From: Psychrobacter sp. Pi2-52 | GTDB lineage: Bacteria > Pseudomonadota > Gammaproteobacteria > Pseudomonadales > Moraxellaceae | Reading direction: 5' to 3' | Assembly: GCF_904846705.1 (NCBI RefSeq) | Contig: NZ_CAJHBS010000005.1 | Span: 1-64,000 of the forward strand | Length of the DNA stretch: 64,000 nucleotides | Part shown: positions 1-9,077 of the stretch, in pieces | How positions within the stretch are numbered: the stretch's first letter is position 1 | Layout: each line of letters starts with the position of its first letter | Translations under genes and position numbers: made by a program | The notes under the pieces: generated by a model | Databases searched by the model: none | Told to the model about the DNA's origin: nothing | What the model saw: the letters and a program-made list of their open reading frames with translations, nothing else

Positions 1-65
1 TCAAAGCTTTTCATGCTACCAGCCATTTGCTCGGCCAGTTTTTTAATGTCAGATTGAGTAGTCAT
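1..65 (-). CDS. Partial CDS, N-terminus of an unrecognised protein
   Basis: An ATG at 65 opens a reading frame that runs off the left edge; only 21 full codons are visible (begins MTTQSDIKKLAEQMAGSMKS). A purine-rich ribosome binding site (AGGAGAAT on the minus strand) sits just upstream, which supports a real start. The peptide is hydrophilic and helical-looking, with no signal peptide. It lies about 120 bases downstream of the DsrE-like gene on the same strand and may be cotranscribed with it. Too little is visible to name a family. Confidence 0.6.
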   Translation of the reverse strand, partial: MTTQSDIKKLAEQMAGSMKSF

Positions 66-187
66 TGCTTATTCTCCTGTTAATGGATTATAAGCAGTTA
101 CACAGTTTTTAGGAAACTCCCCCACCAAAACGATGACTAAGAAACTGACTCACTTCTACAGCTTGATTAACTGAATTTGCTTATGTC

Positions 188-565
188 CTAATTCAACTGC
201 AACGACCCTTTCGCATTCATCAACAGCTCAACCACATCATCACCGCTAATCACTTCAAAGCGCTTGTCGATATCTGACTCTTCTACACCGTTGTGTTTCA
301 TACAAGCGCCGCAGACCAATACTTGGCCACCTTTTTCGATAAAGGCTTCTAGTACCTCACCAGCTGGCTCGAACGGATCGCCGATATCTACATTGTCTAG
401 CGCGTTTGGTTTTGCCAGATGCACCGCATCCACCATTAATATCACAGTAGCAGAATGGCCTTTTTTCAGTGCCACGCCTGCCATGGTAAATGCTAAAGTA
501 ATTTTGCTTGGGTTTGATTCGCTATTATCAAATAACGTGCCGACATAATCTGTTGTATTAGCCAT
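188..565 (-). CDS. DsrE-family protein (sulfur-transfer fold)
   Basis: The 125-residue protein has the DsrE/DsrF-like fold pattern: an N-terminal strand, the segment TVILMVDAVHL, and a conserved late loop QVLVCGACMK holding Cys85 and Cys88. In DsrE/TusD relatives a cysteine in this loop carries persulfide sulfur, so a soluble sulfur-handling or redox role is likely. The substrate is unknown. Length is normal for single-domain DsrE proteins. The start has a good AGGAGAAT ribosome binding site. The family call is firm from the pattern; the function is inferred from family knowledge only. Confidence 0.8.
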   Translation of the reverse strand: MANTTDYVGTLFDNSESNPSKITLAFTMAGVALKKGHSATVILMVDAVHLAKPNALDNVDIGDPFEPAGEVLEAFIEKGGQVLVCGACMKHNGVEESDIDKRFEVISGDDVVELLMNAKGSLQLN

Positions 566-742
566 ATTATTCTCCTTATAAGACTATATTTGTTTTATCT
601 GAGTATGTACTCACTACTATCCTAACATTTATTATATATATTTATATAATGAGTTGTTATGAAATAGTAGCTATAAGGTTGCTTGCTTGTACCATCTGTT
701 AAATAAATTAAAAGTAATGGATTTCTAGCTTATAAAGTTAAG

Positions 743-1294
743 TTAGTCAGCTGTATCGACAGGCGGCCACGGACGATCAGCATCACTTTTGATCCATTCA
801 GCCACGTAACCTTTTGGCGGTAGATCCCAATCAGACTGGCCCAGTGCAGCCAGTACTTGTGCCGTGTCGATCACTCTACCACCCTTTGTCACACCAGTAC
901 GCAGTAGTCCAGATGAGCAGGGCTGTCCTTTGACCCACATTGATTGTTCGATATAGAGCCAGCGCGCGTCGATACCTACGATTTTGGTCTTGAGTGTGAC
1001 TTTTTGAAAGGCGCGAATACGCTTACGGTATTGGATAGTGCTGCCAGCGATGACCAAGCCCCAGCGTTGTTTTAACAATTGCTTGCCAAGACCAGTCCGT
1101 ACTGCAAAGTCCATACGACCCAAATCATAAAGCGTAAACACGCGGCCGTTATTCATCTCCAAAAAATTATCTATATCGGATAAGCGGCAGCGAAACTGAA
1201 TTTCACTGGTGTCCTTGAGCGCCAAAGTATCGCCCTTTTTTGCTTTTAGGGCAGCATGAGCGATGGTGCTAGCATAACGGATAAATGGGTACAT
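743..1294 (-). CDS. Thioesterase-like hotdog-fold protein (THEM6-like)
   Basis: The 183-residue protein resembles the THEM6/acyl-CoA thioesterase-like hotdog family. It has an early segment CRLSDIDNFLEMNNGRVFTLYD, in which the ND/NNGR region matches the conserved asparagine-containing helix start. It then has an alternating strand region (QYRKRIRAFQKVTLKTKI, followed by RWLYIEQSMWV). Family members probably hydrolyse fatty acyl thioesters, but the substrate cannot be read from sequence. It follows the YheT-type hydrolase gene by about 60 bases on the same strand, so the two may form a lipid-related operon. Confidence 0.7.
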   Translation of the reverse strand: MYPFIRYASTIAHAALKAKKGDTLALKDTSEIQFRCRLSDIDNFLEMNNGRVFTLYDLGRMDFAVRTGLGKQLLKQRWGLVIAGSTIQYRKRIRAFQKVTLKTKIVGIDARWLYIEQSMWVKGQPCSSGLLRTGVTKGGRVIDTAQVLAALGQSDWDLPPKGYVAEWIKSDADRPWPPVDTAD

Positions 1295-1353
1295 AAAACA
1301 CTCTCAAAAGGTTATAAACGTTGGCGTTATTATTTTGTCATTGATGACAGTGA

Positions 1354-2451
1354 TTATTTATTGTCAGAGACCACGTCCTGAGAAGGTTCGCTAGTAGAAG
1401 CCACACCAATCCAACTAAAATAAGCGCTGACCGTCTCAGGTATCCAGTTAATATCGAATTTTGAAGTCTTGGACTCTTTATCATTGGTAACAGACGATTT
1501 GCTTTTGGAATGACCGTTGTCTGATCGATAACGTAGATAACCGATGTGACCACCATGCTCAGTATCTAAGATAGTGACACTATCAGAGACATCATTTGGC
1601 GTAGCAGTAAAGCCAATAAAAGGATCGTCCTTTGCACTGATTAATAGCAGAGGGTGAGTGACGTTGCGCAAATATGGCATTGCGGATGCAGTATGGTAAT
1701 AGTCGTTTTTGGAGCGATATCCATGACGCGGCGCAGTAAAGATATCATCAAAATCACTGATACGATTGGCAGCTTTGATAGAGTTGATTTCATCTTGAGT
1801 GAGATCGTTCGCCAACGCTTTTTTGATAATTGGGTTAAGCAGATACGGCGTATAGATACGATGACTTAAAAAGCTGTGCATAGTAATAGCAGCTGAAGAC
1901 ATATCGACTGGCGCGGAGATAACAACGGCACCTTTACAAAGGACTTTGTCCTCATATTCGCCCATGTATTTGGCCAGTGCATTGCCACCTAACGAGACGC
2001 CAACCGCATAAATATTGGCATACTGCTCACGCAAATTCTGTAGCGCATGATGCACCTCATCAGTGTCGCCTGCGTTGTAGAACACTGTGCCACTGGCAGG
2101 AATACCGCCGCAACTGCGGAAATGTGCCACCACAAAATGCCAGCCTTGCGCGTGCATTTGATACGCCAGTGCGCGCGCATAATGACTGTCACTACTACCT
2201 TCCATGCCGTGGAAGAGGACAATCAATGGGGTTTGCTCAAGCTCACCATTTTTTGACGCTTCTATAGGGTGCGCATCATAAAAATCATAAGCAATATCAC
2301 TCTCGTCCAATGAGTCTTTTTCGACCACGCGGCGGTAGGTGGGTGCCTTTGGCGCAAAAAACTTAGGTAAGATGCTTTGCAGATGTGGATTGGTTAGCCA
2401 AAATGGTGGCTTAAAAGGTGCTGGAGAAAAAGGTTTGGTTGAAGTTGACAT
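1354..2451 (-). CDS. Alpha/beta-fold hydrolase, YheT family
   Basis: The 365-residue protein has the YheT layout. It starts with a PPFWLTNPHLQSILP motif (residues 16-30) typical of this family. The oxyanion-hole segment LFHGMEGSSDSHY is near 79-91, the nucleophile elbow GVSLGGN is at 151-157 with Ser153, and the late EHGGHIGYL segment supplies the catalytic His. Members are esterase-like hydrolases of poorly defined substrate. The C-terminus is a polar Ser/Lys-rich tail longer than in E. coli YheT. It lies upstream of the thioesterase-like gene, on the same strand. Confidence 0.88.
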   Translation of the reverse strand: MSTSTKPFSPAPFKPPFWLTNPHLQSILPKFFAPKAPTYRRVVEKDSLDESDIAYDFYDAHPIEASKNGELEQTPLIVLFHGMEGSSDSHYARALAYQMHAQGWHFVVAHFRSCGGIPASGTVFYNAGDTDEVHHALQNLREQYANIYAVGVSLGGNALAKYMGEYEDKVLCKGAVVISAPVDMSSAAITMHSFLSHRIYTPYLLNPIIKKALANDLTQDEINSIKAANRISDFDDIFTAPRHGYRSKNDYYHTASAMPYLRNVTHPLLLISAKDDPFIGFTATPNDVSDSVTILDTEHGGHIGYLRYRSDNGHSKSKSSVTNDKESKTSKFDINWIPETVSAYFSWIGVASTSEPSQDVVSDNK

Positions 2452-2565
2452 ATATTGGTCTTATTTAATAATCGTGGAAAAACAAATAGAGTAGCGTGGT
2501 AAGGTTTTTTTATCATAACGCCAGTACCTGTGAAAACCAATAATTTTCAGTGAACGCATGATTAC

Positions 2566-2591
2566 TGAAAACAGTTATTGAAAACAGTTAC
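2566..2591. repeat. Two tandem copies of a 13-bp unit
   Basis: The unit TGAAAACAGTTAY occurs at 2566-2578 and 2579-2591, followed by a partial third copy (TGAAAA). Each unit includes the small inverted repeat ACTG-AAAA-CAGT. It lies in the spacer between yigZ (ending at 2668) and the YheT gene. No function is evident; it may be replication slippage. Confidence 0.7.
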
Positions 2592-2667
2592 TGAAAAATC
2601 TAACAAATAAATATATTGAAAGGAGAGCTGTCCAAAATTTGCGATGAGAGTAGTTAATCAGAAACTT

Positions 2668-3270
2668 TTAATCTTCTGGCTTATCCAATACTTGACCATC
2701 CATTGCTAAGCGCGCTTTTAAATTTTCGACATCTGCTTCAGCAAGTGTGGCGGTTAAGGTTACTTGCTTGCTATAGGCGACATCGTCGATATGACCGCCA
2801 AGGCTCTCTATCATATAGCGGCATTGCGCTTCAGTCGCAAATTCTGCCAGTATCTGAATCTGGGTCATCGGTACATAAGGGTTTAATATCATCTCGTCGA
2901 CGGCCGCTTGAGCAGAGCCCGCATAAGCACGGGTAAGACCGCCAGCACCCAATTTGATACCACCGAAGTAACGCACCACGATGATAATCACGTTGCCGAT
3001 CGACTTATGCTGCAGTACATTTAATATCGGTCGACCCGCTGTACCACTTGGCTCGCCATCATCATCGAAACCAGCACTAGTGGTGTTATCAGGGTCACCA
3101 ATGATGTATGCCCAACAAAAATGCCGTGCATCAGGATATTGCTCGCGCAGTTGTTCCACGTGAAACATTGCTTGCTCGCGAGAGGTCACCGGGTAGGCGT
3201 AAGCGATAAACTCAGATTTTTTAATTTCGAGTCGCGTGGTAACGGCACGTTTTAGCGTTTGATAGCTCAT
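2668..3270 (-). CDS. yigZ: YigZ/IMPACT family protein
   Basis: The 200-residue protein has the two-domain IMPACT/YigZ arrangement. The N-terminal domain carries the hallmark RYFGGIKLGAGGLTRAYAGS and the upstream DDDGEPSGTAGRPIL motif. A shorter C-terminal ferredoxin-like domain (DUF1949-like) follows from about residue 140. The bacterial role is undefined; eukaryotic IMPACT regulates the GCN2 kinase by binding GCN1. Length matches E. coli YigZ (about 204). An exact parS-like 16-mer lies inside the gene. Confidence 0.92.
   Translation of the reverse strand: MSYQTLKRAVTTRLEIKKSEFIAYAYPVTSREQAMFHVEQLREQYPDARHFCWAYIIGDPDNTTSAGFDDDGEPSGTAGRPILNVLQHKSIGNVIIIVVRYFGGIKLGAGGLTRAYAGSAQAAVDEMILNPYVPMTQIQILAEFATEAQCRYMIESLGGHIDDVAYSKQVTLTATLAEADVENLKARLAMDGQVLDKPED
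3152..3167. other. parS: parS-like ParB-binding site within yigZ
   Basis: TGTTCCACGTGAAACA matches the bacterial parS consensus TGTTNCACGTGAAACA at every position. It lies inside the yigZ coding sequence, where the minus strand encodes the residues MFHVEQ. ParB binds such sites near the replication origin and loads as a clamp for chromosome segregation. A second perfect site lies at 20891, so chance is unlikely. ParB binding itself is inferred. Confidence 0.8.
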
Positions 3271-3467
3271 ATTTCATCAGGCTTAGGTTGGATATGTTAA
3301 ACTGGTCTGACTTTCACTGGCTTTTGTATTGAGCACAGTGTTCATTTAATTTTTCATTATAGTACCATTTCTAACCATCGAAGATAACGAGCCGCTCACG
3401 GCTGAGTGCTGGCGTCGTTAGTTTCTGATTTAGGGCTGGTATAATAAAACCGATGGTAGTAAATAGT

Positions 3468-4172
3468 ATGCGTTTAGATAAATTCATTAGTAAAGCCACC
3501 GAGCTGTCGCGCAAAGAGTCAAAAAAGATCATGCACGCAGGCGAGATTACCGTAAACGATCAAGTGGTTAAAGATCCTGGCCTACATGTCGATGTGGTCA
3601 ATGATGATGTGATGTGGGCAGGCGAGCCGTTGTCGGTCGCTGCGGGCAATCGCTATATCTTGTTGTATAAGCCTGAAGGTTTCGAGTGCACGCTAAAAGT
3701 TAAAGAGTATCCAATCGTCACCGAACTGATTGCTGTACCAGAATTGGGTAGCCTGCGTATCGCTGGACGTCTCGATGTCGATACCACTGGCGCATTGCTC
3801 ATGAGTGATGATGGCGGCTGGCTGCACCGTGTCACCAGTCCTAAGCACGAGCATGCAAAGGTATACGAGCTGACATTGGCAGATGCAATGGATAGTGATG
3901 CACAAGAAAAAGCTGTGAAAAAAGTCGCTGAAGGGATTTTATTAGAAGGCGACTATGAGCCGACCAAGCCAGCTATTCTTGAGTTCATTGATGAAAAACA
4001 TGCACGTCTGACATTAGAGCAGGGCAAATACCATCAGGTCAAACGTATGATGGGTTACTTTGGTAATCGAGTCACTGAGCTGCACCGTGCCAGTATCGGT
4101 CATATCAATCTAGAAGGCCTAGAAAAAGGCGACAGCCGTTTCTTAACGCCAGAAGAAGTTGCCAAGTTTTAA
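3468..4172 (+). CDS. rsuA: 16S rRNA pseudouridine(516) synthase
   Basis: RsuA converts U516 of 16S rRNA to pseudouridine. An N-terminal S4 RNA-binding domain (MRLDKFISKATELSRKE onward) is followed by the catalytic domain with GRLDVDTTG, whose first Asp (about residue 103) is the nucleophile. The late motif QGKYHQVKRM is also typical. I chose the ATG at 3468 because family members begin MRLDKFI; an upstream in-frame ATG at 3453 would add five residues. RluE/RluB-type paralogues are possible, but the length of about 234 and the domain order fit RsuA best. Confidence 0.88.
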   Translation: MRLDKFISKATELSRKESKKIMHAGEITVNDQVVKDPGLHVDVVNDDVMWAGEPLSVAAGNRYILLYKPEGFECTLKVKEYPIVTELIAVPELGSLRIAGRLDVDTTGALLMSDDGGWLHRVTSPKHEHAKVYELTLADAMDSDAQEKAVKKVAEGILLEGDYEPTKPAILEFIDEKHARLTLEQGKYHQVKRMMGYFGNRVTELHRASIGHINLEGLEKGDSRFLTPEEVAKF

Positions 4173-4429
4173 TAAATGAGCACTGAAACTATTAAGCTTT
4201 AGCCTTAGTATTTATCTTGAAACTATCGTTTTAAACCAATTAGCAGCCGCTACTTAGTGTGCTGCTTTTTGCGGTCTGCTATATTGTATTTATGTCTACT
4301 ACCTACCTGTATTGCCTATCTCTTAAAGCTAAGTAGCAGTTTTGCGACATTAGCCATTTAGTGCTTTGCAAAACTATCCCATATGCTACAGTCTTTTTTA
4401 TCTATATTTTTATGATAGACAATGTTTAA

Positions 4430-4501
4430 ACCAATTCCAAAAAGCTGACTAATCAGAAAATGTATTGCTACCTTTGAGTTAGTAATAGCTTTGGAATTGG
4501 T
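4430..4501. repeat. 72-bp imperfect inverted repeat with 15-17 bp arms
   Basis: The left arm ACCAATTCCAAAAAGCT (4430-4446) and right arm AGCTTTGGAATTGGT (4487-4501) are inverted copies differing by a 2-bp indel. Partial pairing continues inward (CTAATCAG against TTAGTAAT). It could be a small intergenic hairpin repeat or a MITE-like element. There is no adjacent poly-T, so a terminator is unlikely. Confidence 0.65.
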
Positions 4502-4510
4502 CTTAATATC

Positions 4511-4542
4511 GAAAACTGCCATTATTAAAAACTGCCATTATT
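4511..4542. repeat. 16-bp tandem duplication before dsbC
   Basis: Two near-identical copies of AAAAACTGCCATTATT (4511-4526 and 4527-4542) lie just upstream of the dsbC remnant, where the promoter or leader would be. This looks like a slippage duplication. Confidence 0.75.
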
Positions 4543-4565
4543 AAAAACCAGATAGGAATCTCTCT

Positions 4566-5625
4566 GTGACACTACCTGTATGTAAGTCCGCTAGCCTAAT
4601 CAGCATCATACTATTAGCAACTACTGCTTGCGCTCAGCCAAGTTCGGCAGATGCCAACAGTAATAACGTAACGCAAAGCACTGCAAGTTCGCAAGTAGCT
4701 CAAGCAGTAAGTGCAGCTGTTGATAAGCGATTGCGCCAAGTACTGACCCAAGCAGGCATCAAAACACAGATTACTTCTATTGTGCCATCCAAACTGCCCA
4801 ATATGTATCAAGTGAATTTGGCCGGCCAGTTGCCGCTGCACATCACCGAAGATGGTCGTTACGTCGTTCAGGGTGAGCTACAGAAAAACCCAAGTAAGCA
4901 AGTTATCACTAAAACGCCAGTACGTAGCACGAGTGCGCAAGTAGGTAAACCTGTCAGTGCTTCAGTCAAGTCTGACATGCTAGCAAATATGGCTGCGCTT
5001 AAGAACATGAGCGCTAAAACGCCATTCTTTTATACCGCAGTACCGGGTGTTATCTGGGGAGCAACGCTAGAAGGCGTGCCGTTTTTACTATCGGACGATG
5101 CGCAGTATATTACCGATGGTGAAATATCAGTCATCGAAAACGGTCAATTTATCGGCCTCGATGAGAACTTTGAAAAACGTAAAAACCAGTCTGTGTTTGC
5201 GTCATTGGACAAAAGCCAGCTGATTACTTATCCAGCAACCACTACTGAGAGAGCCGTTATCTATCTGATGACGTGAATTGCCCTTATTGCCGCCGATTAC
5301 ATCAGCAAGTCCCCTCACTCAATGCAAAAGGCGTACAGTCAATGTTATCGGCTATCCGATATATGAGGCGTCACCAAAGCAGATGCGTGGTATCTGGTGC
5401 CAAGCGGATGAAGACAGTCGTCATCAGGCATTTGACAAAGCGATGCTACAGGGTGAAATGACGCCTGCATCAGCAAGTTGTACAGTTGACCATGTAACAC
5501 CCAATCGTGAAAAAGCAGCTGGACTCGCGGTAATGGCGACGCCTGCCATCTATCGTGAAGATGGCGTGCTATATCAAGCGAGTTTTGAGAGTCCAGAATT
5601 TCTAGAATTCTTGGGTGTTGAATAA
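4566..5625 (+). pseudogene. dsbC: dsbC thiol:disulfide isomerase, broken by two frameshifts
   Basis: DsbC is a periplasmic disulfide isomerase. The frame from 4566 (GTG) encodes a lipoprotein-like signal (LLATTACAQ), the dimerisation domain and the linker. It stops at 5276, just before the thioredoxin domain. The redox motif DVNCPYCRRLH is read in a second frame from about 5270. After about 5333 the rest (VNVIGYPIYEASPKQM to the end at 5625) is read in a third frame, including the GIWCQ and SASC cysteines and the cis-Pro segment MATPAIY. Restoring one A at about 5334 (GTACAG to GTAACAG) repairs the second break. The first break needs one or four bases near 5262-5268. Everything else is well conserved, so this is either a very recent pseudogene or an assembly error. 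Confidence 0.85.
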
Positions 5626-5690
5626 TCGATTGGTAGGGTTAAGTGCTTCAGTAATTCAAAAATTTAAGATATTGGACTGCTAGTCAAAGT

Positions 5691-5732
5691 AAAAAAACCG
5701 CCTTGTGAATCAGTTCATAGGGCGGTTTTTTA
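5691..5732. terminator. Bidirectional intrinsic terminator
   Basis: AAAAAAACCGCC and GGCGGTTTTTT form a strong hairpin flanked by A and T tracts. It sits between the converging dsbC remnant and the DUF2939 gene and can serve both strands. Confidence 0.88.
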
Positions 5733-5779
5733 TGGTTCTATTCAGACGTTTTTGCATATCAGAAGCTGTCTTAAATAAT

Positions 5780-6430
5780 TTATGGTAAGACGATATCAAC
5801 GATTTTCCAATTGATAAGCCCTTCACGCTGCATCTCGATAGTAAGAGGATAGCCTTTTACCTGACCACTAATACTAAAACAATTGATACCGCAGTAGCTA
5901 AGCGTTGGCTTTTCACTGTCATTGCCTTGGGCGACTTGCTGCTCAAGTTCGGCAGCTTGTTTTTTCATGACTTGCTGCATTTGGCTTTTGACCACGGCAT
6001 CGACATCACCGCGCTGAATAATTAAGCTCTGAATTAGGTTTTTCAAGTCGACTTGATCGCTAGCGATGGCCCATGCTGCAGCTAGCTCTTTGGTTGCTGT
6101 ATTGGCTTGACCTTGGGTATTAATCACCTTTTCGATATTCTGCGGTGTGATGGCACCTTCAACTGCCTGCGCGATAAAACCATTCGCGGCTTGGGTCAAC
6201 GGCTCACCGCCCAATTCAGAAATTAATGGATATTTAGTCATTGTCGTCGCAAATTGGCTGGTTAGCTGGTTTTGAACGCTTGGTCGCACTTGCTCATAAT
6301 CAATAGCCGCTGCGATAGTGGCACCGTCTTTATCGTCATAAGCGTTTTTGAGCTGATAAGCGCTGTAATAAGGCGAGCCTGCATATACTGCTACCGCAAT
6401 GATGATTAATAGAATAACCAGCTTTTTCAT
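5780..6430 (-). CDS. DUF2939 domain protein with N-terminal membrane anchor
   Basis: The 216-residue protein starts at the ATG at 6430 (MKKLVILLIIIAVAVYAG), giving a signal anchor or signal peptide. Next come YYSAYQLKNAYDDKD and AIDYEQVRPSVQNQL, the pattern of DUF2939: one Ala/Asp-rich helix leading to an (V/I)D-x3-(L/V)R motif. The C-terminal part ends in a small beta region with two cysteines (YCGINCFSI). The longer open frame to 6598 adds 56 unrelated residues and is rejected. It probably acts in the periplasm; function is unknown. Confidence 0.75.
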   Translation of the reverse strand: MKKLVILLIIIAVAVYAGSPYYSAYQLKNAYDDKDGATIAAAIDYEQVRPSVQNQLTSQFATTMTKYPLISELGGEPLTQAANGFIAQAVEGAITPQNIEKVINTQGQANTATKELAAAWAIASDQVDLKNLIQSLIIQRGDVDAVVKSQMQQVMKKQAAELEQQVAQGNDSEKPTLSYCGINCFSISGQVKGYPLTIEMQREGLINWKIVDIVLP

Positions 6431-6853
6431 AAGACTTGATACCTTGTCGCAAGCGTCATCACTATGAGTATAAATGACCGTAGATGTGGCGGTAAATATT
6501 AGCACGACTGGGCACCGCTCAGGTACGAAAAGCTTTGCAGTAACCTTAATGAATCGTTTGGCTTTTGCCGCAACAATGCCAACTGCTAATTTCATCATTT
6601 AAGAGCTTGATAAATCAGCAGACCATCTCCATAAATAGCGCAAACTTTTTATAATTGATTTGGCTAAGCAGCCTTCACCGTATTTGTTGGTTAAGTCTAA
6701 GCATTATGGTTCTATAGCATGGTGAGTTGTTGTGTTTCATGTGAAACGTTATATATATCTGATGGCTAAGAATCACGAATAAGATTAAGACAATTATCAA
6801 TTGAGCTGATGACTTGACGAGCCGGTGTGGCTGTAAAGACGATAGGAGAGAGC
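6431..6853. other. Divergent spacer upstream of dnaJ
   Basis: This spacer carries the promoters of the DUF2939 gene and of dnaJ; I cannot assign boxes with confidence. It contains the palindrome TTTCATGTGAAAC inside 6733-6748. That site is a 14/16 match to parS with a changed centre (CATGTG instead of CACGTG). No grpE or dnaK lies next to dnaJ here. Confidence 0.5.
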
Positions 6854-7990
6854 ATGAGTAAGCGCGATTTTTATGAAATATTAGGTGTCAGCAAGACCGC
6901 TGACAGCAAAGAAATTAAGCGAGCCTACCGTAAGCTTGCCATGAAATACCATCCAGATCGCAACTCTGATGATCCTGATTCGGAAGACAAATTCAAAGAA
7001 GCTTCAATGGCTTATGAAGTATTGAGCGACGAAGAGAAACGTTCAGCCTACGACCGTATGGGCCATGCAGCCTTTGAAAACGGCATGGGTGGCGGCGGCT
7101 TCGGCGGCGCAGGTGGCGGTAACTTCCAAGATATCTTTGGTGATATCTTTGGTAACTTCGGTGATATCTTCGGTCAGCAGCGTGGCGGCGGCGGTGGGCG
7201 TTCGCGTCGCGGCTCTGACTTGCGTTATGTGATTGAGCTGACATTAGAAGAAGCTGTACGTGGCTGCAAAAAAGAAATCAGTTTCACGGCTCCTGCGCCT
7301 TGTGATACCTGTGATGGTAAAGGGGCAAAAAATGCTTCTGATGTGGTTACCTGTCAGACTTGTCATGGCCAAGGTCAAGTACGTATGCAGCAAGGTTTCT
7401 TTGCGGTACAGCAAGCTTGTCCTCATTGCGGCGGTACGGGTAAGCAGATCAAAAACCCTTGTTCGGACTGTCATGGCAATGGCGTAAAAGACAAATCACG
7501 CACCTTAGAAGTCTCTATCCCTGCAGGCGTCGATGATGGTGATCGTGTTCGTCTAGCTGGCGAAGGTGAAGCGGGCGGTGCTGGCGTACAAAACGGCGAT
7601 CTATATGTCGAAGTACGCGTCAAACAGCACAATGTATTCACCCGTCAAGGTGCTGACCTATATATGGATGTGCCAGTAAGCATCACTGATGCAGCATTGG
7701 GTAAAGAAGTCGAAATCCCAACCTTAGATGGCAAAGTAAAAATCAAAGTGGCAGAAGGTACGCAAAGCGGTAAGTTGCTGCGTGTACGCGGCAAAGGTGT
7801 GACGCCAGTCCGTACTACTATGAAAGGTGACTTGATTTGCCGTGTGGTTATCGAAACGCCAGTAAATCTAACTCGTGAGCAAAAAGACTTATTACGCCAA
7901 TTCCAAGACACGTTGGATGACGACAGTAAGCATCAACAGTCACCACATAAAAAGTCATTCTTCAAGAAAATCGGCGACTTATTCGATTAA
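6854..7990 (+). CDS. dnaJ: Chaperone protein DnaJ
   Basis: DnaJ is the Hsp40 co-chaperone that delivers substrates to DnaK and stimulates its ATPase. All domains are present: J domain with the HPD motif (KYHPDRN), a Gly/Phe-rich linker (about 75-120), four CxxCxGxG zinc repeats ([32 protein letters not shown]), and the C-terminal substrate-binding region. The ATG at 6854 is preceded by AGGAGAG and matches the family start MSKRDFYE; the GTG at 6827 is rejected. About 378 residues, as in E. coli. dapB follows, as in Pseudomonas and Acinetobacter, but a strong terminator separates them. Confidence 0.98.
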   Translation: MSKRDFYEILGVSKTADSKEIKRAYRKLAMKYHPDRNSDDPDSEDKFKEASMAYEVLSDEEKRSAYDRMGHAAFENGMGGGGFGGAGGGNFQDIFGDIFGNFGDIFGQQRGGGGGRSRRGSDLRYVIELTLEEAVRGCKKEISFTAPAPCDTCDGKGAKNASDVVTCQTCHGQGQVRMQQGFFAVQQACPHCGGTGKQIKNPCSDCHGNGVKDKSRTLEVSIPAGVDDGDRVRLAGEGEAGGAGVQNGDLYVEVRVKQHNVFTRQGADLYMDVPVSITDAALGKEVEIPTLDGKVKIKVAEGTQSGKLLRVRGKGVTPVRTTMKGDLICRVVIETPVNLTREQKDLLRQFQDTLDDDSKHQQSPHKKSFFKKIGDLFD

Positions 7991-8023
7991 GAAATAATCT
8001 AACTAAGTAGCTAGTATTAAACT

Positions 8024-8060
8024 AAGCCCAAAGGTTTCATGTGAAACCTTTGGGCTTTTT
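8024..8060 (+). terminator. Intrinsic terminator of dnaJ
   Basis: AAGCCCAAAGGTTTCA pairs perfectly with TGAAACCTTTGGGCTT, followed by a T run. The loop end contains TTTCATGTGAAAC, also found upstream of dnaJ at 6733. Confidence 0.93.
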
Positions 8061-8162
8061 ATTGATGGTATAAAAAGCCATTCATGTGATGATATTTGCT
8101 AAACTTACGATAAATATGGTCAAAGATAATTTCACCAAATATAAAACATCTAAGGTAAAAGT

Positions 8163-8993
8163 ATGAGCGAACAAGCAAATAATAAATCTATCAACGTTGG
8201 AGTAATCGGTGCAGGCGGCCGTATGGGTCGTATGCTCATCGAGGCAGTACAGAATAACCCGCAAACTACATTAAAAGCAGCGATTGAGCGTCAAGGCTCT
8301 AGCCTAGTCGGTGCTGATGCCGGCGAAGTTGCTGCTATCGGTCATTTAAATGTACAAATCGTTGATGACTTAGCCGCTGTGATTGCTGATATCGATGTAC
8401 TGATTGATTTTAGCTTGCCTGACGCTACTGAAAAAAACATGCAAGTTTGTGCTGAGCATAACGTCGCTATGGTCATCGGGACGACAGGATTCAATGAACA
8501 GCAAGAACGAGTACTGGCAAAAGCAAGTGAGAAAATCACTATCGTATATGCGGGTAACTATTCGACAGGCGTTAATTTATCATTGAAGCTACTCGGTATG
8601 GCTGCCAAAGCGTTTGGTAATGATGCTGATGTAGAAATCATCGAAGCCCATCATAAACACAAAATCGATGCGCCTTCTGGTACGGCATATATGATGGCCG
8701 AAGCCGTCGCAGAAGCACGCGGACAAAACCTAAAAGACGTTGCTATTTATGGCCGCGAAGGACAAACGGGCGAGCGCGAATCTGGGACAATCGGTATCCA
8801 CGCGGTACGTGGTGGCGAAATCGTAGGCGACCATACTGTGATGTTTATCGCAGATGGCGAAGTGGTCGAGATTACCCATCGTGCGCGTGCGCGCATGACA
8901 TTTGCCGCGGGTGCCGTACGTGCCGCAACTTGGGTTGTTGAGCAGGAAGTAGGTCAGTACAACATGCAAGATGTACTTGGATTAAGTGACTAA
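8163..8993 (+). CDS. dapB: 4-hydroxy-tetrahydrodipicolinate reductase
   Basis: DapB reduces 4-hydroxy-tetrahydrodipicolinate with NAD(P)H in lysine and diaminopimelate synthesis. The nucleotide-binding motif GAGGRMG lies at residues 16-22. The hallmark [14 protein letters not shown] (about 160-173) holds the catalytic His and Lys, and EIVGDHTV follows. The length of 276 is normal. AAGGT lies a few bases before the ATG. It feeds the same cell-wall precursor pathway that mpl recycles. Confidence 0.97.
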   Translation: MSEQANNKSINVGVIGAGGRMGRMLIEAVQNNPQTTLKAAIERQGSSLVGADAGEVAAIGHLNVQIVDDLAAVIADIDVLIDFSLPDATEKNMQVCAEHNVAMVIGTTGFNEQQERVLAKASEKITIVYAGNYSTGVNLSLKLLGMAAKAFGNDADVEIIEAHHKHKIDAPSGTAYMMAEAVAEARGQNLKDVAIYGREGQTGERESGTIGIHAVRGGEIVGDHTVMFIADGEVVEITHRARARMTFAAGAVRAATWVVEQEVGQYNMQDVLGLSD

Positions 8994-9077
8994 CGACTAT
9001 TTATAGTTAATAGTTGATGATTGACTATAGCGTTATGACTGATGGCTCGATGACTTAATAGCAGCAAGGGAGCGGGT

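Larger units (their letters stand above)
4173..4565. other. Spacer between rsuA and the dsbC remnant
   Basis: There is no gene here. A weak hairpin AGCAGC/GCTGCT (4242-4266) followed by TTTT may terminate rsuA. The stretch also holds a long imperfect inverted repeat (4430-4501) and a 16-bp tandem duplication (4511-4542), listed separately. Confidence 0.6.

Noticed and set aside
5780-6598. Longer 272-residue form of the DUF2939 protein
   Set aside because: The added 56 residues have no family likeness; the internal ATG at 6430 gives a proper N-terminal membrane signal.
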